Shown here: one piece after another, positions 46,608 to 57,502 of the stretch
Numbering within the stretch: position 1 is the first letter of the stretch
Layout: each line of letters begins with the position of its first letter
Source: Deroplatys truncata
Taxonomy: Eukaryota; Arthropoda; Insecta; Mantodea; Mantidae
Reading direction: 5' to 3'
Assembly: GCA_030765065.1 (NCBI GenBank)
Contig: CM060981.1
Coordinates: 227,671,152-227,735,151, forward strand
Length of the DNA stretch: 64,000 nucleotides
Notes under the pieces: model-generated
What the model saw: only the letters and a program-made list of their open reading frames with translations
Databases searched by the model: none
What the model was told of the DNA's origin: nothing
Translations under genes and position numbers: made by a program

Positions 46608-47478
46608 TTTACTTTCTCTACCACGTACATAGTACATAGAGAAGTTATTGCATTCCAACCAAAAATTCGATACCGAGATTTCATCGGAAGTACATGCTTT
46701 GAGGCTCCTGAATCCAGAAAAAGCATTTTTAGAAAGAGATCTGTGTGTTGTGTTTGTGCTGAGAGCAGCAAAACTCGAGAACACAAAGTCGCATAAATAC
46801 CAAACTTGGTGTTTAGGTTCAGCATCTTCCAAAGATGAGATACGAAAATTGTCAAGAAAATTCCTCTCCCCCCCCAACTACTCTTTATATGGAACACTTT
46901 TAGAAAATTTTAATTCTTTAAAAAATGGCCTTAGCAATTTTAATTGAGACATCATATATTAAAAGATATTTATATTACGAATAAAATGCGTATCTTGAAT
47001 TTTCTCGGTATTCTGTGAAATCATCTTCATTGGAAGTAATTTTTATAATCTTATATATCCGGTAAACGTTAAGCGATAGACGAAAACGTAGCATAGAAAA
47101 AATGTAGATCTGTTAAAACACACAATTTATTTTAAAAACGGTTTTCTGTAGCATAAGCCGATTCTAAGGTATTCTTTGTTAAAGGATCGAATTGTTCAAT
47201 ACCTATTGTTTTAAAGTCTCATCGATTTTTAGTTGTTTCTCGCGATTACATGAAACACTATGAAATTTAAGCCCGGCATATACAGTCTAGTTCTTAAACA
47301 CTTGACCATCGCTGTCCTCTTTGATTGCATAATGAAATGTGTAATGTATCTATTTCTGCAAAAGTTTATTTGGATTAAAATGTAGTAGATAGAAAAATAC
47401 GCTTTAGTAGGAATAATTGGTATACCCACTAATATAGATGGTAGAGAAAATCATGGGAATGTATCACATCCGATTTTT
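46608..47478 (+). mobile_element. ~1 kb repeat family, old copy nested in the minus-strand pseudogene
   Basis: From TTTACTTTCTCTACCACGTA to GTATCACATCCGATTTTT. It is the older internal variant. It creates a chimeric 123-codon minus frame (46877-46506) that should not be taken as a gene. Confidence 0.75.
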
Positions 47479-47760
47479 GTTAAAACATTCAATATGGCTC
47501 ATAATCAAAATGGATTTTAGATCCCAGTTCATTTTTTAATAGTCTGAGTATTCTCTGCCTTCTATCTGCTGTTATGCTTTGCTTATAGTTTAGTGAACAA
47601 CTGCATTGCCAATCAATAAACAGTTCTTTGAGGCATTTCTTCTAGTATTAACATATTCCTCACCTGCCTCTAACTTCCGTGTTCCTTCTCTTTTCTTCAA
47701 TTCCTTGTACCTTCTCCTTCCTAATTCAACACTCATAATTCTAAAATATACTAACTGTAT

Positions 47761-48704
47761 CCTATAATAAACACGCCAGTAAATTATAACTTCTTTATTC
47801 AGGCTTAGTAAATAACCAAATGACTGTCGATTCCCATGCATTTGTTTTTTCCATGACATTTCAAATGATAAACTAGATGTCTCAGAATTTAGTTGTGTAG
47901 CTTGATGAAATTAGAATTCACTATGCGGTATCTATCCAATTGAATACAGTGCAGCACGTTATGCACAAGAAACTTGTTTATTGTAATTTATTTTGGATAG
48001 ATCGTTGTCTTGGGAACTGATTGAGATGATAATATGTGTGTATATGTATTTTATGTATTTTTAATTTTGATGGGTAGTCATGTTTCTCTTGAAACCTTTC
48101 AATATCCACTTCGTTTTGAATCTCACAAGTTTGCAGCGACAGTTTAATGGTTCGATTTTAGGGTTAAGTTAATTTAATATTTTGTTATTTGCCTTATTGA
48201 GAAGCAGAAGAATGTATTACCTCAAGATATAATTGATTATTTGTTTAGAACGCAGTGATTTCAGAAACTAAATTTTTAATCCCTTCCAATTTACGTTTTC
48301 ATTGGCATGTAATGAATGTTGTTTTGCGTTTTGTAATTAGGTTATAAAAACGTTAGGTTTTGTCTACTTCATCTGGCTGTCTGACACTGGTATTATTTTA
48401 TAACTCTGCAGAATCACCCGGTTTCTATAATACTTTTTGCCGGTGACATCTTTGAATAAAGCGAAGTGTTTAGAAAGGTATGATATCACCCAAAGCACAA
48501 ATATAACTAACGGTCACCTCCGAATCAAATGCTTACTCTAATCAAGTGCAGAATTGGATACAATTGTTGGCTTCAATAGAAGAGTTGTACAGAGTCGCAG
48601 TAACACGACTTAAGAGAAAAATATTGGCGAACTGGAGAAATTAAACATAATTTTTGTGGATACCATAGCAAACTCGAAAAATTTAAATACAGAACGATAA
48701 ACGG
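47761..48704. other. Unassigned stretch
   Basis: No recognised feature. Confidence 0.5.
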
Positions 48705-48985
48705 TCAGACCGCGCCGTGTCCAAGTGCTTAGACCGCTTGCCTCCCATCAAGGCAAGCTGGGTTCAATTCCAGGGAACCACATATGGGATTTGTGGTGGA
48801 GAAACTGAGGTCTGGGTGATCCTTCTCGGGTTCTCCGGTTTCCTCCGTCATTCATCATTCCACCGGTGCTCCATCTTCACCTTTTCTGTTATTCATCACT
48901 CTCATCTTATCGGTGATCTTCGCTCTCATCACGGACGTCGGGCTGATTCCCCACCCTGGTTGTCTCACACTGATCCATAGACCCT
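48705..48985 (+). mobile_element. tRNA-derived SINE, plus strand
   Basis: GTGTCCAAGTGCTTAGACC (box A-like, about 48718) and TGGGTTCAATTCCAGG (box B, about 48758-48773) lie ~40 bp apart. A GC-rich body follows, containing GGGTTCTCCGGTTTCCTCC. It ends near CTGACAACAGACG, where a second, opposite-strand SINE begins. Confidence 0.6.
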
Positions 48986-49262
48986 CAGCTCCCCGACAGG
49001 CATCTGACAACAGACGTTGGCTTGTAAGTCCTGGAATAATATGGAAACGGATACACTGGCTTTAGGTCCTGCGAAGGGAGGGTAGTCAGAGATTGGGAAT
49101 TAATTGTTCTTCCTGTTGGACAAGGTTGGAAAGGCAGAATCAGACGACTGAAAAATTCAATGCCATAGCCGGGATTTGTACCATGGATCTCCCGGTAACA
49201 TGCTGATACGACATTAAATTCCCCAGATGCTTCGATTCCCCAGCTGAATTTTTCCTGGTAAA
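48986..49262 (-). mobile_element. tRNA-derived SINE of a second family, minus strand
   Basis: On the minus strand, GGTACAAATCCCGGCTATGG (box B region, about 49180-49161) is followed by GAATTTTTCAGTCGTCTGAT and CCTTTCCAACCTTGTCCAAC. The same words recur at 60123-60300. A box A is less clear upstream. Confidence 0.6.
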
Positions 49263-50257
49263 CCACAAGGAGATCTCAAAATGTATTGATGACATACCTC
49301 AATGACAACTTACAAAGCTGCAAGTACTTTAAGTCCTGGGCTTCATAGTTTTGAATCCCTGGCTTTACGATAAACAATCAACATCACGATAAAAGTTATT
49401 TAGCATAAACTGTGCATTTAAATTCGTCTAATGTATCTGCTGTAATTTGTCTCATACCTTAATGGTTTTCCAACTACAGAACGTTCGAAACAGGTATGAA
49501 GTTTTATCGCAGGAATAGTTCAGAATTACACATCTGTGGCCTTAAATTTGTACGTCCAATGAAATAGACCTAGACGTATGCTTTTCGAATGCATAAATGC
49601 ACTTAAATTATACAAAAATAGTTGTGTGTAAAGACCTATGTCATAAACCAGTATTTCCGCCATCCAGCATGTACTCTCGATAATGTAAACTCTCGGAACG
49701 GCGAGAACCTCTGATAGCGAAGCAGGCCATGACTGTTGAGGAAAAACGTTGAATGCATTTAAAGTTTAATTAATCCCATCCTTTTTTACTGAACCATCCT
49801 AATTAAAAGTCTAAACGTAGCACTCTGAGTGTGCATCAAAATTCTGCAGGTTTTTTAAACAGAAAAAATAAAGTTTTGCATTTCTCATTCCTTTTGTGAT
49901 GGACTATATACGTATCTGATTCCATGGCATCTCCATGTATACACAAATAAGCTTAAAATCAACACGTGAGTAAATGGGTAAACTGAAATGACAAACGTTT
50001 GCTGGCGAGAGCAAATAACACTTCGGTAATTTGAGTAGCTACTGTTATGACAGCGAACAGTTTGCCATTTTTTACTGCGCTAAAACAAACAACAGGCATT
50101 GTAGATTTGGGTCCAAATTTTACTGTTTATGGTGATATTGTTAGTCCGGATATCGACATATTGAATGAATGAAGCGAAGTAAGAAATGCGCGTGCAATGT
50201 ATCTGCTATATTATCCCTCTCTCTCTCCTCCTCCTCTCTCTCTCAGACGCAGGCACA
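49263..50257. other. Unassigned stretch
   Basis: A (CT)n-rich run at about 50215-50245 lies just before a mariner. Nothing else is recognised. Confidence 0.5.
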
Positions 50258-50313
50258 TACGAGGTGTGATAAAAAAGTAAAGGTAATTTTTGTTATTCTT
50301 AAAGAGCTTTTAT

Positions 50314-51362
50314 TTAATCATCAACATCAACTTTGTCCCCCTCAAAGTATATCCCTCAGATATAATACCTTATGCCAGCGCTTTTTCTAATCTTAGAAGC
50401 ACTTCTGGAACTCATTTTTCGTTATGGTGTTCAGCTCCTTCAGCGATTCTGTTTGTAACTCATCAATGGTGGCAAAACGCCGTCCTTTCATGGTTCTCTT
50501 CAGCCTCGCGAACAGAAAGAAGTCGCAGGGGGCCATGTCCGGAAAATACAGTGGTTGAGGTAGCATAACGGTTTTGTTTTTTGCTAAAAAGTCACGAACA
50601 AGCATTCAGGTGTGAGCGGGTGCATTATTGTGATGCAATTTTCACGAGTGGTTTTGCCAAATTCTGGTCGTTTTCTTCGGATTGCTTCATGCAAACGACG
50701 CATAACTTCCAGGTAGTGTTCCTTATTGACCGTACGCTCATAAGACAGGAACACTTGATGTACTATATCATTGTAGTCGAAGAAAGCAGTGAGAAGAACC
50801 TTCACATGTGATCGAACTTGTGAAATTTTTAGGGTCTTAGCTCTTCAGGCAATTTCCACTAGGACGATGGGGCCTTAGTTTCGACGTCATTACCCCTATA
50901 CCCATGTTTCGTCACCTGTTGTAACCTTCTGTAGAAGTTTGATCGCTTTCGACTTCATTCAGCAATTCCTACGCGACGTCGCTTTTGCTCGACATTCAAC
51001 AATTTCGGAACAAACTTTGCTGCGACATGTTTCATGACCAAAACATCCAAACAAATTGCTTAGCATGAGCCAAAGGATATGCCGACATCATCAGCAACCT
51101 CTCTGATGGTGATTTGGCGATTTTTAAGAACCATTTTCTTTATTTCTTCCACATTGTCGTCAGTAAGTGATTTGCTAGGGCGTCGAAGGCGGTCGTCGTT
51201 TTCAACATTTTCTCACCCTCTTTGAAACGTCTGTACCACTCGTACACTCTTGTATTACTCGTAGCAGATTTGCCAAAAGCCACACTCAACATTTCCGATG
51301 CGATGCTGCACTTTATTCCATTTTTCAACCAAAATCTAATGCAAATTCTCTGATCCGCCTTT
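50314..51362 (-). pseudogene. mariner DD34D transposase pseudogene
   Basis: Minus-strand reading: DQRICIRFWLKNGIKCSIAS (51355-51300), SATSNTRVYEWYRRFKEGE (about 51265-51205) and LANHLLTT. Several broken frames cover the first catalytic block (GDETWV region, about 50910-50880). Then come KVLLTAFFDYNDIVHQVFL and LEVMRRLHEAIRRKRPEF (50800-50660), LHHNNAPAHT (second catalytic D replaced by N, about 50625), FLAKNKTVMLPQPLYFPDMA, APCDFFLF (third D present, about 50510), KGRRFATIDELQ and FQKCF, with a stop at 50314-50316. It is irritans-type mariner-like in overall sequence. It cannot encode an active enzyme. Confidence 0.82.
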
Positions 51363-51477
51363 TGAAAGTAAAAATTCGCCGAGCATTCGAAAACATGTAT
51401 AACATTTCGACTGTCAACAATAAACTAAACATTCAAACAGCTAAAAATACAATCATACATCAGGAACATGTATACCA

Positions 51478-52318
51478 TGAGGCAGTGTTTTTAACACTTA
51501 AATTATTTCAGTCGAATTATATAATAGTAAATTCAATAACAGTCCACCTTAAAGCAGTATGTGTATGTAATAATTTTTAAAATGTATGTAACAGTCATTG
51601 CATATGCTTATATTATTGTAAACATGTTCAATAATGTTAGGTGAATGCATTATGTAATTTAGTAATGAAGGATCTGTGAGAATAATAAGTTAAACGTTGC
51701 TAACAATGAGATAATAATGAGATAATCTTGAGGCAATAATGAGTTTGAGAGTTTAAATGTTATTTGTGATTCTTGGAAGCATTAATGTAATTTTAGTGAC
51801 AGTTTTTAAAAAATAGCCAATCAATAACCAGAAGAAGCTTTAGTTAAATGCAGGTATTCTATTGGAGTACAAAAATAGCCAATCAGAGACTTGAAATACA
51901 GAAATTTACAAGTTTAGACGGTTGAAATCTAGTCTGTTGCCTGCGGACAGTGTTTGTAACTGGATGCGAGATGTGTCCTCGAGGAATTAATTACGTATTC
52001 GCGTGAGACGAAAATAATATACGTATTAAAAATTGCAAATATTAAATAAAAGAATCTCACAGCTCTTGATATCAGTGAAGTGCTATTTAATTTGTGTCAA
52101 GAATTAATAAAAAGGAGTGAATTCAAACTTAAAATCCGTGTAAGCGTACATTCTTGTCGCATCACGCCCTGCCAAGACATCCATGTTTCTAAAACAATAA
52201 TACTGACGCAGCCGAGTACAAACATAAATATTAAATATTTAAAAAAAACAGTAATAATATTGTTTAAACTTGGGGCTAATAACAGTAATAAAAAAGATAC
52301 TTCTTCAACCAACAACCA
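51478..52318 (+). mobile_element. Solo-LTR-like repeat, copy 4, inside the mariner
   Basis: From TGAGGCAGTGTTTTTAACAC (51478) to TTCAACCAACA (52314). ACCA occurs immediately before the TG and immediately after the CA, a candidate 4-bp target duplication. It shares GAGGATCTGTGAGAAT-type, GTTGCTAACAATGAG and TACTGACGCAGCCGAG blocks with the other copies. Confidence 0.75.
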
Positions 52319-52399
52319 ATGCGATAAAACAAAAGTTTTTACCATCGAATGCATAAAGCTCGCGAAACCAAAAAATCCCCGTTTTTATCACACCTTTAT

Positions 52400-52761
52400 A
52401 TAAAGCACTATTTTAATTATAATATAAGAAGGCAACCAATTTTGGAAATCGTGAATATCTGATAACGATGAATAATAAGGTAGAAAATTTAATATCGGAC
52501 GGAATATTAGAGATAAATGAGGTAACTAAAGTTCAATATTTAGGTATTCATTTTAATATGAACGACTGATTTATTGTTCACTTTGAACTTACATGGAATT
52601 TATATAATGTTCACAATACAATGGAGTTGCTTATTATTTCTCTTCTGCTTATATTTAACATTCTGTTGTATACATAATGGGGAAGTATAATGTTCCTATA
52701 TTTAATTTCTTGCTTTATTCATCTTTTTCCGTATCTTCTCCAATTTACTTCACGTTTCTTT
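52400..52761. other. Unassigned stretch
   Basis: A short minus/plus AT-rich segment; possibly the 3' untranslated part of the LINE fragment that follows on the minus strand. Confidence 0.4.
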
Positions 52762-53570
52762 TAATCACTTTAACCTAATTTTTGTGAAATATTTTCCTGC
52801 TTTGTCCATATATTCATTTGATCTTGTACTAAAAATGTTCCTTACGTTTAGCTCTATTGGTAAATGTTTCCATTTCTCTAGTATTAAATTCTGTCTTCCT
52901 TTATCATTGTCCTCGAATTCCAGAATATAATGCCAATTGTCATGTAATCCATTACATTTAGTACACCTCTCCCCCTTCTTCTCACTGTTAGACTACTTAA
53001 ATTCATTACACCTGTCCTCTCCCAAGCATATCCAATTCTGGCCTCTTTTTGGCATACTTTGATGTATGTTTCCTTTCCCCATTCCGTTTTAAAACATTTA
53101 TAATTGATTAATGACCTTTTTTCCTTGAAACTACGTACAATTTCTTGCTTTTCAATACCCTCCACTCTGGTTCTAATTTCTTTCCAAATATTCTTACTTT
53201 TGTTGTTTCTTTCTGCCCATGTTTCCCCCATTCCTATTTGTTTCATTGTTGTCTGTATCTTGTGCATCCAAGTTTCTTTTTTCCCCATTTTCTCCTGTAC
53301 AACCAAGCATTGCATTAATATCTCATTTTCCTCTAGTAGCTTTATTCTGAAGCAGTATTTGATTGCCCTTTCGGCCATTTTGCGTTAGCTCCCACCCTCC
53401 CTAGTTCTGCTTGTGCTACTCCATTCGGTAAGCTTCTTGGTAAACCCAGGCTTATTTTACAAAAATTTCTATGTGTAGCATCTAAATTTTCCCATCCTTT
53501 TTCCAGCCCCCATATCTCTGCTGATTTTAATAATCAGCTGCCCCTATGATGATAATAGGTAGAAAATAAA
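52762..53570 (-). pseudogene. Non-LTR retrotransposon ORF2 C-terminal fragment
   Basis: Minus-strand reading from about 53545: AEIWGLEKGWENLDATHRNF, then KISLGLPRSLPNGVAQAELG. This is the post-RT region of LINE ORF2 proteins (E.W.......L...H..FCK..LGLPR.T.N..V..ELG). After a frameshift a long open frame (53378-52884) begins MAERAIKYCFRIKLLEENE and includes RTRVEGIEKQEIVRS. After another frameshift, ERCTKCNGLHDNWHYILEFE (about 52965-52905) has the C..C....H....HY.L.C-type zinc-binding arrangement found at LINE C-termini, with the last C changed to E. It ends with a TGA near 52762. RT motifs themselves are absent. Confidence 0.65.
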
Positions 53571-54036
53571 TAAGGGGCGAGAGCATTGAATTCAGTATTA
53601 TACAACAAAAACATAAAGACGGAACAAAGAAGAACTATACAAACATTGGTACATAACATAGCTCTTTATGGTACATAAATACCGGATATTAAAAAAAAAC
53701 GGAATTAATGAAACCTGTTAGTTGTGTTTAGCAAACAAGGCTGCACAGAATAAAGATGTAAGATATATGGAAACGGATACAATGAATCAAATGCAAAGGA
53801 GAAATAGTAAGGTATCGATAGTTAAAAGAATGAATAATGCCGAATACAAAGGATATTATATAAATGGAAACGAACACGAGAGGGCGACTCAAATCAATTG
53901 CATGAGCAGTATAATTCGAGCTATAAAACAGATATATTGGAGTAAAAGACAGTCACGATAGGAATCTATGGTCACTGGAAACAGATAAGCGATGCATGCG
54001 TTAGTGAAGTAAATGTATACCTATATAATCGCTCTA
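53571..54036. other. Unassigned stretch
   Basis: A 79-codon plus frame (53722-53961) is basic and hydrophilic, with no recognisable family. Confidence 0.45.
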
Positions 54037-54369
54037 CTCTTAAAATCCAACTTGATGTAAACACATGACCTCATGGCTAGCCCAAGATACGCGGGAAACA
54101 TAATTATAGTGCTTTAAACATGCGCGATTATCTGTGAGTTTTCAGGAAGTATGTTGATAAAACATAATTCAAAACGTTCGACTAATACGAAATGATACAT
54201 AATATGAACGATAAAATTAAATATTTCTTTAGCCTCCATTTAATTCTGTGTGGTCTCTTCTGCATGCATGCGATAATGATGAGCAGTTCGTACCTTACAG
54301 CTGATACAAACATGAGGATAATGCGGAAGGATACACAATAATTTGTTTCCATCAAGTTCGGTTCTAAGG
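54037..54369 (-). mobile_element. Small TIR element (MITE-like), copy 2
   Basis: The left CTCTTAAAATCCAACTTGAT and the right ATCAAGTTCGGTTCTAAG are inverted repeats (~24 bp). The interior aligns with the reverse complement of 8696-8999. No coding capacity. Confidence 0.65.
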
Positions 54370-54844
54370 CTGTACCGGCAATAATTCCTGTGAATTCAAT
54401 GTGATTGCAGAGCTACGATTACATACACTTAGAAAACACATTTAATTTTATGTTGACTAGAAAAAGTGCTCCTAGCCATTCAAGTCAATACTAATTTGTC
54501 ATCACATACTCCGAGCTCTAGCTCACCAATTTACTAATTATTATTCTGTTGTACAGTTACAATAAAAATTAAAGTGAAAAGCACAATAAACTTTAGGACA
54601 AACCTTAAGGCAATGTATCTTAAAAATACAAAAAGTTTTGTTCCGATTAACTTATTTTTTACTATATTCTCACAACGTAAAATAAATAGCAAACACAAAA
54701 TTTTAACAACCTATGTCAAATCGTTCTTAAGATATTTTTTATTCAGAATTCTTCAGTTTGTTTATGGTAATACGAAGTGCTGCTTGGACCATACGACTCG
54801 TCGTGTCACTCCCAAAATTTTAATTTGAAATTAGTATAGAAATG
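54370..54844. other. Unassigned stretch
   Basis: No recognised feature. Confidence 0.5.
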
Positions 54845-55290
54845 TAAAAATTTGTCTATCTGTTACGGTTTATCAGTTATGCGAACGTCATTCGGGGACA
54901 TTCCCAGAAAATTCAAGATACACATTTCATCTGCCATAAAAATAAACAGATATTTTAATTAAAATCGTTAGAGCCATTTTTGAGAAAATCAATTTTTTTG
55001 AAAAATGTTCCATGTAAAGAGTAGTCTGGTTTGGGGGTATATTCTTTAAATTTTCAAGTCGCATCCTTGGAAATTAATAAACTCAAATACCGAATTTGGT
55101 GTTTATCCGACTTTTCGCTTTTGAGTTATGATGTTCACAGAGTAACAGACACACATACGGAGACGTTTCGAAAAATGCTTTATTTGGATTCAGGTCACCT
55201 CAAAACATGCATTTCCAGTTAAATCTCGATGTGGACTTTTTTGGTGGAATACAATACTTACCCTACTTACTATACGTAATAGAAAAAGTA
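54845..55290 (-). mobile_element. ~1 kb repeat family copy, 5' half missing
   Basis: It begins inside the family at TTTGTCTATCTGTTACGGTT and ends ACTATACGTAATAGAAAAAGTA. Confidence 0.72.
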
Positions 55291-56218
55291 AGAATGTAAA
55301 AAAATAAATCAATTTTTTTACCAACTTTCACAGGTACATTAACTTAATGATCTCGCCTCATTTCACTGTATGCACATGCCCTGTTCGATAACACTGCACG
55401 ACTCAGCTTTCGTTTCGAAAGGCCATTAATGTTTGTCTCGTAGTATATTTAGAGTATACATAAAACTAAGCAGTTTATACAAAGATGTAAAAGTTGGGTA
55501 CAAAAATACTACATTACTTTATGCAATGTAATGGACAGTCTACAACTCCCGCGGAGCGACTGCTTAATCTAACAACCATTGGCGTTTCTTTATCAAACAA
55601 TCTGCACAATATGAGGGCAAAATATGTGTGTACTAAGCCTACAGCATCTTCCTTTTCCTCCCTTCTTCGTTTCAGGAGTGAGCAAATTGTTCCTTCCGGT
55701 TTCGCAGTTCTCTCCAGCGTTTCCTGTATCTTCCCTCACCTCTTTTTCCTTGAGGTATGAATGGGATGTTACTTTCAGTAATCTACGTTCGTTAATTCTT
55801 ACGAATGCGTTCTCATTATTTCGAAATTCTTTAATTTTATTCGTCTAAAGTTACTTCGAAATAACTTCATTTCTGCTACTATTGTCTGTCTGGTATGCGC
55901 CCGACTATCAGCTATTCATAAAACTGTGGAGTTACTTTTAATTATTTTTTTAAATGTATGGTTCATATTTCTTGAAACGACTTGCAATTTGTTTCGTTTA
56001 TATCTCCACTTCTAAATGTTTCGTATTGTTAATTTTATAGCCTACATTTTAAACACTGAAGCAAATGAGAAAAGCAATTGCTACGAAACACTTCATTTAT
56101 CACTTAGATACTTATTGGTAGCTGAACGCGTTACACTTGAGTCACTGCTGACACACATTCAGAACAGAATACAACTGAACTGTCGAATCACAACTCACGA
56201 CTGAACTGCATTCTGAAC
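55291..56218. other. Stretch downstream of the heat-shock-like promoter, no gene seen
   Basis: If the promoter at 56284-56400 is used, this is the transcribed region (minus strand). No minus-strand frame of 60 codons or more occurs here, and there is nothing resembling a heat-shock protein start. The first ~200 bases contain several CAGTTCAG-type words. Confidence 0.5.
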
Positions 56219-56538
56219 TGTCACCCTTAACTCTCCACTTTTATTTGTCCAAACTTTTAACCTTCTTAATTATCTTAACTCAGCTCAACTGTCCAACCGG
56301 GGGCTAATAGAATCTTATATAGACCCCGTATACAAACCCGAATGTTCTTGAAGAAGAAACTACTCGAACCTCCCGAAAGAAATGTTCTGGAGCAAAAATT
56401 ACCCAAACTGCGGGAAGGCAGTACTGTTAGTTGCGCGGGATATTGTTTGAATGGCCGGCCATAAGCCCCATCCAGACAGCTAGGTAAACGGGGCCGGCAC
56501 GCGTCACAGTTGCAGGTAAATTGGTGCGCGCGGTGACA
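56219..56538 (-). mobile_element. 320-bp unit with TGTCACC/GGTGACA ends, possible solo LTR
   Basis: TGTCACC at 56219-56225 and GGTGACA at 56532-56538 are inverted, giving TG...CA ends in either direction. The unit is far more GC-rich than its surroundings and holds the TATA box and heat-shock-type elements. No target duplication was found, so an LTR origin is only one option. Confidence 0.4.
56284..56400 (-). promoter_or_regulatory. Heat-shock-like core promoter on the minus strand
   Basis: Minus-strand order: a gapped GAA/TTC cluster (375-392 of 56 kb), then a perfect three-unit heat-shock element (GAA 56340-56342, TTC 56345-56347, GAA 56350-56352 as read on the plus strand), then TATATAAG (56321-56314), then an initiator-like ACAGTTGAG about 28 bp on (near 56290). 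Spacing matches strong insect heat-shock promoters. Transcription would run toward lower coordinates. Confidence 0.5.
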
Positions 56539-57502
56539 ATACTAATACCCATCTATAATTTTCTCTTCATGTTTTAAATGTGACGGATTACTTATCAGTA
56601 ATAACCATACTTTTTATCTTGCTAACCACTATTATGATGTCATACTTTGTGTAGGCTTCATTTAGTTGGCATATTATTTCTCTGTAAAACTAAATGGCGT
56701 CTCCATATGATGATACCCGTCTACTCACTAGAATCTTATAATTGTTTCATTTGTATAGCCCTCCTTTAATTTCTATAATCATGATAGAGGATTTGGCTTG
56801 AGAAGCCATTGATGGTGTAATTATTCTTGAACTATAAGTACTAAGGTTGGTTTTAGTTTTTACCATGAAAAATATTGAAATTCTTACTTCCAATCTTGCG
56901 AAGAGCAGAGAATGGTTCTAATTAAAGAAATTTTTCCCACTCCAGTCGAGAATCTGGGTTTAGAAGCTACAACATTGACCACGTGAACACAGAAGCATTA
57001 TTAAGATCTTAAGGACAGATAAAATGACGAAAAGTGCCAAAACATTATATTTTTATTTTTATGCAGCCTTACAAATTGGAATTTCTTCGTAAATGTGATG
57101 CATATTTTGTCATTATGGACCGGATATAATCTTCCATTTTGTACTCTGAATCTACATTTCACAGAAAAAAAATATAACTCCCACACACTTTATAGTAGAG
57201 AGGTAAATTTCAGCCATTTCTTTATTGGGTATTTGGTAGAGAAACCAAAAATACAACAAAAATACTCAAGTAATATAGTGGTGTACTGAGAATGGCAAAA
57301 CCAAAACAGGGGGAGAGAAGCGGAACATGCAATTCACAAATGGATGAAAACAGAACTATGTTAATTAATAGGTGGAACATTTTGATAGATATGCAACAAA
57401 ACTATATTTTTAAATGGGTTATATCCACATAGAAAGCAGTGCGACAAAACTGCTAGCAATTATTCTTCTAAATTGTGTTAAATGTCCAGCAGTTCTTTTA
57501 TA
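56539..57502. other. Unassigned stretch
   Basis: No recognised feature. Confidence 0.5.

Larger units (their letters stand above)
44310..47760 (-). pseudogene. Pseudogene of an uncharacterised transposon-associated protein, split by two insertions
   Basis: Reading down the minus strand: a KREGTRKLEAGEEYVNTRR block (about 47700-47640); the ~1 kb repeat (47478-46608); MFFKQTLQISNDKTDLTLKK (about 46595-46535); FFHEFPSHHSHYS (about 46465); FNFLFYIPGNDNCNQCDAF (about 46290-46230); the solo LTR (46151-45204); YYKRQMWLFNFGI and VWNEGTALRGAQEVGSGL (about 45085-44970); CNRDFACKS (about 44790); NRKIFLAGSKVEWLKTSWIR (about 44620-44560); and PLPSLFPETR to LEDIMDLCYCIRSVHH (44440-44340). The same block order (CK.FFL.TL.IS; C..C; YY.R..W.....; GS.E..SCL; D/NRDFA; L.DL..Y.PPVHH.F) recurs in many uncharacterised, multicopy arthropod proteins. 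Known function: none. Several frameshifts occur and the middle is partly deleted. Confidence 0.7.
50258..52399 (-). mobile_element. mariner element split by a solo LTR
   Basis: The left end, after TA (50258-50259), is CGAGGTGTGATAAAAAAGTA. The matching inverted end, TTTTTATCACACCTTT, lies at 52382-52397 and is followed by TA. The LTR-like repeat at 51478-52314 sits inside, near the transposase start. Taking it out joins the mariner leader (ACCAATGCGATAAAACAAAA) to the coding part and leaves about 1.3 kb, the normal mariner size. Confidence 0.85.

Noticed and set aside
46506..46877. 123-codon minus-strand frame
   Set aside because: It is a chimera: its first part is ~1 kb repeat sequence and its end is part of the transposon-associated pseudogene.
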